This document shows positions 8,577 through 18,000 of a stretch of 64,000 nt of DNA, one piece after another (position 1 is the first letter of the stretch; each line of letters opens with the position of its first letter). A model generated the notes under the pieces. It was not told the DNA's origin. It worked only from the letters and a program-made list of their open reading frames with translations, and did not search any database. This DNA comes from Vibrio hyugaensis (lineage in GTDB: Bacteria; Pseudomonadota; Gammaproteobacteria; Enterobacterales; Vibrionaceae). The position numbers were made by a program, and so were the translations under genes. Where the stretch lies: the NCBI RefSeq assembly GCF_002906655.1, contig NZ_CP025795.1, positions 1,612,001 to 1,676,000 on the forward strand. The letters run 5' to 3'.

Positions 8577-9518
8577 TTATTGGTAGGAAGTACGTTCTAA
8601 GTGCCCAGCGATAATCTCGGTCACGATATTACGCAGCCAATGCACCGTTTCATTGCGACGGTTTTTATGGTGGTAGTAAGCATGCAGACAAGGCTCAATC
8701 ACGATGCCATCAAACTCAATATCAAGCCTACGTAGTTTGTGAAGCTTATCAACATTGACGGTTTTGGAAGCTGGAAAAACCATATCAGAATTGGCAACCA
8801 CATCGATGATAGCCGACGGCAATTCAGAGCGAAATGCAATTTTGGGTTCTACCCCTCTGATTTTCATTATCTTTTCCGAAAACGAGATATTAGAGTTCCA
8901 GTCCGCAGCAATTACAGTCGCAAACTCTAAGTCCTTACAATCGGATATTTGCAAGCGCTCGCCTTTCAAAGGGTGATCTTTTCGAACATAAGCACAGAAG
9001 GTGTCTTTGACGATCATTTTCGTCAGTAGCTCTTTAGGTGCATGATTGATGTCGTAATTCACACCGAGCATAACATCGTCTTTAATGATCTCTTCCATGG
9101 TTGAGCGTGACCAATTAAGCAGGTGCACTTGAACATTTGGGGCAGCTAGCCTTATTGCTTGGAAGATTTCACTGGCGTAAGAGCTCAGAATAAACGGGGC
9201 GAGTGCTATTTTGACGGTCCCATTCATCTCCAATGGATTGAAGGTTTTAGATCCGTTGAGCGTATTGGAAATCTCATCAAGTAACGGCCCTAAGTTTTCA
9301 GCCAGTTCGTTCGCATATTCAGTAGCACGCAAACCATGATGCGTTTTCACAAACAGCTCATCTTCAAAATGATCTCGCAATCGTTGCAGTGCTTTACTCA
9401 CCGCGGGTTGAGAGACGAACAAACGCTCAGCGGCTCGGCGCATGTTACGTTCTTGATGGAGAATGATAAACGTCCGGAGCAAATTGAGGTCGAGATTAGA
9501 GAAGAGATCTTTGGCCAT
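8577..9518 (-). CDS. LysR-family transcriptional regulator
   Basis: The 313-residue protein has an N-terminal winged HTH (FSNLDLNLLRTF..., residues about 5-65, with the helix AAERLFVSQPAVSKAL) and the type-2 periplasmic-binding-protein-like effector domain up to the end. Start: the ATG at 9518 begins MAKDLFSNLDLN, the usual position relative to the HTH; a longer frame to 9593 would add 25 atypical residues. The target may be the neighbouring lipoprotein or nucleotidase, but the sequence does not show this. Confidence 0.92.
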   Translation of the reverse strand: MAKDLFSNLDLNLLRTFIILHQERNMRRAAERLFVSQPAVSKALQRLRDHFEDELFVKTHHGLRATEYANELAENLGPLLDEISNTLNGSKTFNPLEMNGTVKIALAPFILSSYASEIFQAIRLAAPNVQVHLLNWSRSTMEEIIKDDVMLGVNYDINHAPKELLTKMIVKDTFCAYVRKDHPLKGERLQISDCKDLEFATVIAADWNSNISFSEKIMKIRGVEPKIAFRSELPSAIIDVVANSDMVFPASKTVNVDKLHKLRRLDIEFDGIVIEPCLHAYYHHKNRRNETVHWLRNIVTEIIAGHLERTSYQ

Positions 9519-9624
9519 ATTCCACGTCGTTAATAACTTAGGGTTATTATTCAGAATAAGAACAGATTTGCGTACTTTCCAATCGACTTGCATGATTTCT
9601 TTGCGCTAGATTCCTTCCTATGAC

Positions 9625-9657
9625 AAAAAAATAACAAAACCCGCAAACTTGCGGGCT
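9625..9657 (-). terminator. Terminator of the nucleotidase gene
   Basis: Arms CCCGCAA and TTGCGGG (9640-9646 and 9649-9655) are followed on the minus strand by a T-rich tail with a run of T near 9625-9631. Confidence 0.88.
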
Positions 9658-9677
9658 TTGATTAAAGTGAGATGGGA

Positions 9678-11810
9678 CTATTCGAAGGTATATTGATAAA
9701 CACTGAAACCAGAGTTATCACCAACGTCGCCCGTTTCATTGGTGAAAGTTATCGAATCAACTTCGCCAGCAAATACATCACCATCTGGAGAGGATAAGAA
9801 TTTCACACTCGTACCTGCTGCCAACCCTGTGAGCGAAAAGTTTTGCGCATTCTCAAAGCGATGCAATGGTACTGCCTCCGGGTAGGAATCTGCCAGTTCA
9901 TTCAAGTATTGGTCTACTAGCTCACGATTTGAGTAAGCGCCGTCTTCATACACTAGCTCAGCATTATCAACACCGGGGATCCAATTGTTCGAAGCACGGT
10001 AATTATTAGTTACGACGTAAACCACTTGATCATCATTGAGTACTGCGCCGTTGTATGAAATATCGCTGATTCGGCGATAATCACCAGCAGGGTTCAATTG
10101 TGGTTTATTCTCCGTATCATTGATCAATTCGCCACTATCATCCACGTAGTAACGAGGGGGTTGATTCACATCGATCGAGTAAGTCAATGAGATAGGGTTA
10201 TTATCTGCATCCCAGCCACCATAGAAGATATCCAGGTTGTAACTGCGGAACATCTGATGCAATAAGTAATCATCCTGCTCTGTAACCGTCTTGTACTGTT
10301 GGGAGGCAATGGTTTCTAACCACTCTTTTACATCCGCAATTGTAAGTTTGAGCACGGCAGGTGTGTTGTTATCGAACACATAAAGATCAGCAACACTCGC
10401 GTTCGTTAACTCACTACCATCTATATTGGTGTAATCGAACGCGCCGCCACGACCACCTTTGAATGGTGCAGAAACAGAAAGTAGAATCGAGTTTGGTTCC
10501 ATTTCTAACGTGCCATCTGAGGTAATCTTATTACCCCAATTAAACTGCGCTTCATTCACGATCTGTACAGACAAGTCAGACTCAATCGCAGAGAAGAAAC
10601 TGTTAATTTTCTGCTCAATTTGTAGGATTGGTGTCTTCATGAATTCAACCGTTCCATCATGATCTTCCATTACCGCTTGCACGACATCCGCAGCAACGGC
10701 ATTTTTATCAGCAAACAACGAGCGAAGCTCTGCTGTACTTTGAGCATGATTGACAGACCAAGACTCGCCCGAGTTAGTGGTTTCTAACACAAGATCAATC
10801 ACACCAACATTATTCCCCCAGTAACCTGGCATAACCGCTGGTTTACCAAAGACCTTCCCTGTCGGCGCATCGACCCCTTCCATTCCATCATAACTGCCAC
10901 TGGTGGTTGGAAAATTGTTGTGATCGTGACCAAACATAATCGCATCAATACCATCGATTTGTGCTAGTTGCCAAGTTGCGTTATCCATAAATGGCACATC
11001 TGCGTCACCACCAGAAAGACCGGTATGTGGGATCGCTACGATGATATCTGCGCCGTCGTCTTTCATTTTCTCGACGTAATAAGCTGCTGTCGTCTTAATA
11101 TCAGACACTAAAACTTCACACTCGAGATGCGTTTTGTCCCAGCTCATAATATTTGGTGGAGTAAAACCAATAACACCCACGCTAACAGTGTAAGTTTCAC
11201 CGTCATCAGCAATAAAATCACGATCAAGGATGAGATAAGGATCAAAGGCTGTTTCTGCTTGGTCTAGAAACTCAGAGTCAATATGAGGCTCACAAGATTG
11301 TGACTCAAAACTGTCAGGTGTCACTAACGTTTCATCATATTTAAAAACGTTAGCCACCACGTATGGGAAATTAGCACCTTTGATAGCCGCATCTAGATAT
11401 TCAAGCCCGTAGTTAAACTCATGATTACCAATATTTGCAGCATCGTAATCAAGCAAGTTCATCGCTTTGTAAACGCTATGGCGATTTTTCTCCAGGTATT
11501 CTAGCCCTAAATTTGCCATGTAATCCGCCATCGGGCTTCCCTGAATCAAGTCACCATTATCAAACAGCATGCTGTTAGCCACTTCTTCACGCGCTTGGCG
11601 AATCACTGGTGCCGTGCGAGCAAACCCGTAATCCTGCTGCCCCTGATTACTAAAGTAATTGTAAGGCATCATGTTGCCATGCAGATCGGTTGTTTCCATC
11701 AAGCGTAAGTCTATTGTAACAGGCGTTTGCTCATCATCACTTGAACTGCCGCAGCCGAACAACGCGACAGCCATTGATGTCGACAGGGCTAATTTAGTTG
11801 GCGTATTCAT
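9678..11810 (-). CDS. Lipoprotein 5'-nucleotidase / 2',3'-cyclic phosphodiesterase (CpdB-like)
   Basis: The 710-residue protein has a lipobox LFGC (Cys20). An N-terminal metallophosphoesterase domain follows, with DLHGN (42-46), DNGDLIQGSP, GNHEFNYG and GHDHNNFP as metal-binding blocks, and then a 5_nucleotid_C domain. Such enzymes release nucleosides and phosphate from extracellular nucleotides or 2',3'-cyclic nucleotides. Lipid anchoring, unlike E. coli periplasmic CpdB, is common in vibrios. The enzyme scavenges purines and phosphate at the cell surface, which is family knowledge. The exact substrate among nucleotides is not decided by the motifs. Confidence 0.9.
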   Translation of the reverse strand: MNTPTKLALSTSMAVALFGCGSSSDDEQTPVTIDLRLMETTDLHGNMMPYNYFSNQGQQDYGFARTAPVIRQAREEVANSMLFDNGDLIQGSPMADYMANLGLEYLEKNRHSVYKAMNLLDYDAANIGNHEFNYGLEYLDAAIKGANFPYVVANVFKYDETLVTPDSFESQSCEPHIDSEFLDQAETAFDPYLILDRDFIADDGETYTVSVGVIGFTPPNIMSWDKTHLECEVLVSDIKTTAAYYVEKMKDDGADIIVAIPHTGLSGGDADVPFMDNATWQLAQIDGIDAIMFGHDHNNFPTTSGSYDGMEGVDAPTGKVFGKPAVMPGYWGNNVGVIDLVLETTNSGESWSVNHAQSTAELRSLFADKNAVAADVVQAVMEDHDGTVEFMKTPILQIEQKINSFFSAIESDLSVQIVNEAQFNWGNKITSDGTLEMEPNSILLSVSAPFKGGRGGAFDYTNIDGSELTNASVADLYVFDNNTPAVLKLTIADVKEWLETIASQQYKTVTEQDDYLLHQMFRSYNLDIFYGGWDADNNPISLTYSIDVNQPPRYYVDDSGELINDTENKPQLNPAGDYRRISDISYNGAVLNDDQVVYVVTNNYRASNNWIPGVDNAELVYEDGAYSNRELVDQYLNELADSYPEAVPLHRFENAQNFSLTGLAAGTSVKFLSSPDGDVFAGEVDSITFTNETGDVGDNSGFSVYQYTFE

Positions 11811-12129
11811 TTTATCCTCAAATTCTCAAAGTTTAGATTAAAAACTCAAGTATCTTGACGATAAGGTATGACGTTTTTATAGAAAATAAATGACGAAACT
11901 ATTTCATTAAAAACAGACATTTATACTTATAATGAATCATCTCAACTTTAAGCAGATACCAAATGTATCCCATCATGATTTTCTGAATTCTATTGAAAGT
12001 GATTTTACCTTTCGCTAGTTCAATCACTTATGTAGATAGGTTAAGGTTTATGGGTTACAGTTTGATACAGCAACCAAAAGTCTTTCATTCTTATACCAAA
12101 AATGGTTTAGACGCATAGCAAGGATTCCT
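11811..12129. other. 319-bp intergenic region, nothing identified
   Basis: This AT-rich stretch separates the divergent nucleotidase and KefF-like genes. It must contain both promoters, and an AAGGA ribosome site precedes 12130. No operator, hairpin or small gene was convincing. Confidence 0.5.
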
Positions 12130-12747
12130 ATGATAAGTAAAAAAGTTTTAATTCTCTTTGCGCATCCTTCCCAGCATCGCTCAGAGGTGAATGCTCCGCT
12201 TTTTAAAGCCGCTCAACAAATTGAAGGCGTTACATGTGTCGACCTTTACGCTGAGTACCCGCACTTCAATATCAACATCGATCGTGAGCAACAACGTTTA
12301 CTTGATCATGATGTGGTCATCTTTCAATTCCCTCTCTATTGGTATTCCACGCCAGCCATTTTAAAAGAGTGGCAAGATCTGGTTTTGGAATACGGCTTTG
12401 CTTATGGCTCAGAAGGCACAGAGCTTCATGGCAAAACCATGCTTTGTGTACTTTCTGCCGGTGGTAAAGAAGAAGCCTATAAAGCCGAAGGTTATAACCA
12501 TTTCACCATTAGAGAGCTACTTGCCCCTATTGAACAAATGTCGGCACTGACTGGGATGAACTACATCGCTCCACTCGCGCTGTTTGGCTCTCGTACCGCT
12601 CAAGAAGAAGACCGAATTCCACAACATGTAGAGCGTTACCAAACGCTGCTTAATGCATTGGTTAAAGATACGCTTGATATTAAAGCGGCAGCATCACTCA
12701 TCAAGTTAAATAGCGCATTACTACAATTGATTAAGGAAGCGTCATGA
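12130..12747 (+). CDS. KefF-like NAD(P)H:quinone oxidoreductase
   Basis: The 205-residue flavodoxin-like protein has VLILFAHPSQHRSEVN near the N-terminus (FMN phosphate loop), FQFPLYWYSTPAILKEWQD and VLSAGGKEEAY, all typical of the DT-diaphorase family that includes KefF and MdaB. KefF binds the cytosolic face of the K+/H+ antiporter KefC and is needed for its full activity. Here the stop codon overlaps the start of the antiporter gene (ATGA at 12744), strongly supporting that role. A good ribosome site (AAGGATT) precedes the start. Confidence 0.88.
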   Translation: MISKKVLILFAHPSQHRSEVNAPLFKAAQQIEGVTCVDLYAEYPHFNINIDREQQRLLDHDVVIFQFPLYWYSTPAILKEWQDLVLEYGFAYGSEGTELHGKTMLCVLSAGGKEEAYKAEGYNHFTIRELLAPIEQMSALTGMNYIAPLALFGSRTAQEEDRIPQHVERYQTLLNALVKDTLDIKAAASLIKLNSALLQLIKEAS

Positions 12748-14702
12748 CAGGGATATTCTTACAAGCCTTTGTTTACCTTATTGCCGCCGTCATTGCAGTG
12801 CCTTTGGCGAAGCGTTTAGGCTTGGGCTCAGTTCTTGGTTACTTGATCGCCGGTGTTGTCATCGGCCCAATCATAGGCTTGGTCGGCGAAGAAACCACAA
12901 CGATTCAACATTTCGCTGAATTTGGCGTAGTGATGATGTTGTTCTTAGTTGGTTTGGAACTCGAACCGAAAATGCTTTGGGCAATGCGAAACCGCTTGAT
13001 GGGGTTAGGTGGTTTACAGGTCGGTGGCACAGCCGCTCTGATTATGGCTATCGCACTTTATTTTGGACAAACTTGGACCGTTGCATTGGCCATTGGTCTG
13101 ATTTTCGCTCTATCATCGACAGCGATTGTTCTGCAAACCTTTAGCGAGAAAGGACTGACCAAAACTGAAGGTGGTCAGAACGCGTTCTCGGTGCTGCTTT
13201 TCCAAGATATCGCCGTAATTCCAATGCTGGCATTTATTCCGCTGTTGGCATTGCCTGAACTCGTAGAGCAAGCACAATCGGCAGCCCAAAGCGCAGCAGA
13301 ACACCATGAAGAACTTAGCTTAGTCGCTGGTTTACCAGGTTGGGCTTACGGCATAGTGATCACCGCTTCGATTGCTATCGTGGTGGTTGGCGGACACTTC
13401 CTCAGTCGCCCACTGTTTCGTTATGTAGCAAGCTCTGGTTTACGTGAAATCTTTACTGCTACCGCTTTGATGCTGGTTATCGGTATCGCTGCGCTGATGA
13501 GCTTAGTTGGCCTGTCCCCTGCTCTCGGTACTTTCTTGGCAGGTGTGGTACTGGCGAACAGTGAGTTCCGTCATGAACTCGAATCGAACATCGAACCATT
13601 TAAAGGCTTGCTCCTTGGCTTATTCTTTATCACTGTTGGTGCGGGCATCGACTTCTCGGTACTGTTCAACGACTTTGGTTTAATCATCGGTCTGACGCTT
13701 GGCGTAATGATTCTGAAAGCAGCGATTTTATTCGCACTTGCGTTCATCTTCCGCATTAAAGGCAGTAACCGTTGGTTGTTCACATTGAGCTTGGCGCAAG
13801 CGGGTGAATTCGGTTTTGTACTATTAAGCTTCTCGGTACAAAACCACGTAATCCCATTCGAGCTTTCACAAACACTGGCATTAGTCGTTGCGATTTCCAT
13901 GTTCCTAACACCGGGTCTGTTCATTCTATTTGATAAGATGATTCTTCCTCGTTTTGAAAGTGAATCGAATGAGCGTGAAAGTGACACCATTGAAGAACAA
14001 GGTACAGTCATCATCGCAGGTATTGGTCGCTTTGGTCAGATCGTAAACCGCTTGTTGGTATCTAATGGTGTTCAAACGGTAGTACTCGATCACCAAGCAA
14101 GCCAAGTCGACAACATGCGACAAATAGGTACTCGTGCCTACTTCGGGGACGCTATGCGCCCGGATATGCTGCATACCGCTGGCATTGAGCACGCTGCCGC
14201 GATTGTCGTCGCCATCGATAATCAAGAAGCGAGTGTTGAACTGGTCAAGTACGTCAAGCACACGTATCCGAAGGTGAAAGTCATTGCGCGCGCCTTTGAC
14301 CGTGGACACAGTTACTTACTTCGTCAAGCAGGCGCAGATATTATTGAATCTGAAACCTATCATTCAGCTTTGGAAATGGGCGGTCATGTTATGAAATCAC
14401 TGGGCATTCACCCGTTCTATGTAGAGCAACAGAAAGCAACCTATAAACGCGTGGAAGACCGAAAGTCTGACATGTTGTACGAAGCATGGGCAGACGATTC
14501 TGAAGGAGAGCGTTACGATAACAACTTCCGTCAACTGTTTATCCATCTTGAAGAAAAGATGGCTGAAGAGATGCAAAAAGATCGTCACGATAAATTGTCC
14601 CGTTCAGAACGTGGTTGGACACCGCCACCAAAAGGGTATGCGGATGATTTCAGTGAAGAGAACGTTCAAGAATTACACCCTGCAAAAGAAGACACTCAAT
14701 AA
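12744..14702 (+). CDS. KefC/KefB-like CPA2 potassium:proton antiporter
   Basis: The 652-residue protein has about 12 membrane helices of the CPA2 Na+/H+ exchanger domain (residues 1-385). A cytosolic RCK/TrkA-N domain follows, with the dinucleotide motif IAGIGRFGQI near residue 425, and then a charged tail. KefC-type systems release K+ with proton entry when activated by glutathione adducts, protecting cells from electrophiles. It is translationally coupled to the KefF-like gene by a four-base overlap. The palindromic terminator behind it has been split by a transposon at 14725. Confidence 0.92.
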   Translation: MTGIFLQAFVYLIAAVIAVPLAKRLGLGSVLGYLIAGVVIGPIIGLVGEETTTIQHFAEFGVVMMLFLVGLELEPKMLWAMRNRLMGLGGLQVGGTAALIMAIALYFGQTWTVALAIGLIFALSSTAIVLQTFSEKGLTKTEGGQNAFSVLLFQDIAVIPMLAFIPLLALPELVEQAQSAAQSAAEHHEELSLVAGLPGWAYGIVITASIAIVVVGGHFLSRPLFRYVASSGLREIFTATALMLVIGIAALMSLVGLSPALGTFLAGVVLANSEFRHELESNIEPFKGLLLGLFFITVGAGIDFSVLFNDFGLIIGLTLGVMILKAAILFALAFIFRIKGSNRWLFTLSLAQAGEFGFVLLSFSVQNHVIPFELSQTLALVVAISMFLTPGLFILFDKMILPRFESESNERESDTIEEQGTVIIAGIGRFGQIVNRLLVSNGVQTVVLDHQASQVDNMRQIGTRAYFGDAMRPDMLHTAGIEHAAAIVVAIDNQEASVELVKYVKHTYPKVKVIARAFDRGHSYLLRQAGADIIESETYHSALEMGGHVMKSLGIHPFYVEQQKATYKRVEDRKSDMLYEAWADDSEGERYDNNFRQLFIHLEEKMAEEMQKDRHDKLSRSERGWTPPPKGYADDFSEENVQELHPAKEDTQ

Positions 14703-14714
14703 ACAAAAAAACCT

Positions 14715-14724
14715 CCCAGCTGGG
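14715..14724. repeat. Left copy of the 10-bp target duplication
   Basis: CCCAGCTGGG lies directly left of the transposon tip and is repeated exactly at 22119-22128. Joining the flanks restores a perfect palindrome of A-run, CCTCCCAGCTGGGAGG and T-run. This was a bidirectional terminator shared by kefC and the gene at 22160-22453. Confidence 0.92.
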
Positions 14725-14783
14725 CTGTCTCTTATACACAAATCCCCAAGCTACAAGCTTGGGGATTTGTGTATAAGAGACAG
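14725..14783. repeat. Palindromic left end of the transposon (28-bp arms)
   Basis: Bases 14725-14752 are repeated exactly in inverted orientation at 14756-14783, with a three-base loop, so the outside-end-like tip exists in two head-to-head copies. In RNA it forms a stable GC-containing hairpin that may now end kefC transcription. Confidence 0.95.
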
Positions 14784-15043
14784 GATTTAGGGGGGGCTTT
14801 GTTGCGTAATTCAGTGGAACTAAATCTATAACCTACGATCTGATCAGCTACGTCGAAGGTAAGGAAACTCAAAATTTCCTTACCTTCGAAGAGATGCATC
14901 ATCAAAATTCAATTTTCGGCCGTACAGCAAGCCATTTCTGCGTTAGCTCGATGAGTAATACGTTTTGACGCTTCTGCTAAAACAAAGCCACCATTGAAAT
15001 TAAAGGCGGCTTTATATTTAGCAGGTTTACTCAGAGACCATAT
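14784..15043. other. Gene-free stretch: possible IS fragment and a 15-bp stem-loop
   Basis: Just inside the left end, GGGGCTTTGTTGCGTAAT near 14793-14810 recalls the termini of IS903/IS5-type elements, but no matching partner or transposase was found. A perfect 15-bp inverted repeat with a seven-base loop lies at 14853-14867 / 14875-14889 without a T-run. No convincing gene was seen. Confidence 0.4.
14984..15013 (-). terminator. Probable terminator of the Big-repeat gene
   Basis: On the minus strand GGCGGCTTT/AAAGCCACC-type arms (15005-15013 with 14984-14992, one wobble pair) are followed by TGTTTT, about 30 bases after the stop codon. Confidence 0.6.
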
Positions 15044-18000
15044 CTAATCAATTTTACAAATCAGATGATTAGGTAGATACGAGGTACTTAATACGTCATA
15101 CGTATCCGTGACGAATATATCCGCTCCAGTGACTATATAAGCCACTTTATCGATGTACGTTTCTGTATAAGGCTCAATACGCCCGTAAACATTCGCTACC
15201 AAACCATAACTCCAAGTCCCTCTTCGGTAAGCCCAATTAGCTACGCCTTCTGGTCGATATTCAGAATTAAATATCTCCCTGTAGGCTTCTATCGTGATAG
15301 AGCTGTAACCAATGTCTTCACAGCTTTTATCTGTGCCACCGACACTCCCCTCTAAGATCTGAATAATACGAGTGAACAATATGACTCGTTTTGACGAACA
15401 AACACCTTGGCTGGTGCATGCCGTCATAATCACATCACCAGCGACTTCATCTTCTGGTGGGAAGGTGGTAATAGACTGTGCTTCAATATCAAATGACGCT
15501 AACCCAGGAGTAGTGATATCTATCGTCCATTCTAATTCCTCCGGATACTCGATGATTTCACCATCTGAGTATTCTGCAATCACTTGATAGAATTCCGTCA
15601 ACGAACCGAGATAGTTATATACTGGGATGCTTGCAGCCCCTTCTATTTGCAACGCACTCACATCTTTATCTGTCACTTCTAAGTTTGCATTTGCGCTATA
15701 TAACGTACCATTGACCATGGCTGTCGCTGTCACCTGAGTCGTACCGATAGTCAAGCCTTTCGCTATACCGTTACTTTCGGACAAACCACTCTTAATTTCA
15801 GCGACCTGAGGAGCGCTACTCACCCAACTCAATCCAGTGTTGTTGGTCACATCTATCTCAGAATCATCAGATAATACTGCGGTAGCGACAAACTGCTGAG
15901 TTTGTCCTCGAGGAATAGAGGTATCGAGCGGCGATACCTGCAAGGTACTTATTATTGCATTGGCCACGTCTAACTCGACACTTGCTGAAAATACCTGCTC
16001 ATTCGCGATACCCGTTGCGGTAATGGTCGCCACTCCTGTTGCTATCCCCGTCGCTAGCCCCGTGTTTGGATTGATAGTCACAACGCTTGAGTTATCACTG
16101 CTCCAGTTTAATGCTGCATTTTCGGTCACATCCAACGTTGAGTCATCAGAAAGCGTTGCTATCGCGGTAAATTGTTGTGTTAACCCTGCAGGCACTGAAG
16201 CATCCAATGGGGAGATTTCTAGGTTAGTAACCACAGCCTCGGTAACTTCCAACTGTGCGTAAGCAATAAAAGCTTGGCCATTGTCTTCTCCGGAAGCAGA
16301 AATGGTGGTAAATCCTGTTGCTAACCCTTCCGCCACACCATTGCCTGATGGCAAGTTGCTAGTAATGATTGCGACATCAGAATTTTCGCTGCTCCAACTT
16401 AATGCTGAGCTATTGGTAACCTCCAATGTCGAACCATCCGACATCGTCGCCACCGCTTTATAGGATTGACTCAATCCCACCGGAATCGCGACACCATCGA
16501 GAGTGCCTTCTGGCAAGTTGGTGTTCAATGGTATAACTTGCAAGGCGGTAACGGTGGCGTCTGTTACCGTTAGTGTTGTCGAAGCGTCAAAGCGTTGCCC
16601 GTTAGCGATACCAGAGGCTGTAATGGTTACCACACCTTGATTGAATGCTTCCAACAAACCTTTCACACCAGTATCGTTGCTAATAGAGGCAATACTTGAA
16701 TCACTGCTTTGCCAACTAATGGCAGTGTCTTGAGTCACATCCAAAACTTGCTTGTCAGACAGCACTACTTTCGCAATGTATTGCTGCTCTAAGCCGACTG
16801 GAAGTGCGCTGTTTGACGGCTCAACTAATAGTTGAGTGACCACTGCGTCGGTCACCATCAAATTGGCCGATGCATTAAAAACTTGACCATTTGCACTGCC
16901 GGAAACCGTCACCGTGACACTTCCCTCATCCAAAGCCGTGACTAAACCACGAGTCCCAGCATTATTACTCACAATCGCAATATTTGAATCACTCGTGCTC
17001 CAGCTGATTGCGGAATCCTGAGTCACATCTAGCACTTGATTATTAGACAGGATCACCTGAGCGAGATATTGTTGCTCAAGCCCCACCGGGAGTGTATTAA
17101 TCACAGGTTCAACTATCAATTCGGTGACTACCGCATCTGTGACACTTAATATCGCTGAGGCCTCAAAATCTTGACCATTAGCCACCCCCGAAGCGGTGAC
17201 TATCACCTCTCCCACCTGCAAGGCTTTCACCAAGCCTTTTTCAGCCATATTGCTGTTTACCGATACAACGTTCGTGTCGCTCACTCGCCAGTTGATCGCG
17301 GAATCTTGAGTCACGTCAAGTACACGGTTATCAGACAACTTAACCTTCGCACTATATTGCTGCTCCAAACCAACAGGTAACGACTGGGTAGCTGGCTCAA
17401 CGTTGAGCTCCGTGACAACCGCATTAGAAACGTTAAAAATTGCAGAGGCTTGGAAAACCTGGCCATTAGCAGAGCCTGATGCTGTGATTACAACCTCACC
17501 TACTGCTCGCGCTGTCACTTGACCTTTTGTACCAGCACTATTGCTGACCGTCGCAATGTTTGTATCGCTACTCTGCCAGCTAATTGCACTATCTTGGGTA
17601 ACGTCTAATACTTGATTGTTAGATAAAATCACCTCTGCACGGTATTGTTGTTCAAACCCTACCGGGAGTGTATTAATCACAGGTTCAACGATCAATTCGG
17701 TGACTACCGCATCTGTGACACTTAATATCGCTGAGGCCTCAAAATCTTGACCATTAGCCACCCCCGAAGCGGTGACTATCACCTCTCCCACCTGCAAGGC
17801 TTTCACCAAGCCTTTTTCAGCCATATTGCTGTTTAACGATGCAACGTTCGTGTCGCTCACTCGCCAGTTGATCGCGGAATCTTGAGTCACGTCAAGTACA
17901 CGGTTATCAGACAACTTAACCTTCGCACTATATTGCTGCTCCAAACCAACAGGTAACGACTGGGTAGCTGGCTCAACGTTGAGCTCCGTGACAACCGCAT

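Noticed and set aside
13571..14309. Long minus-strand frames opposite kefC
   Set aside because: They are antisense to a complete, well-conserved antiporter gene and have no motif of their own.
14909..15043. 44-codon in-frame continuation after the TAG of the Big-repeat gene, suggesting stop readthrough
   Set aside because: The stretch contains the hairpin that looks like the gene's terminator, and no recoding signal is visible; chance is the simpler explanation.
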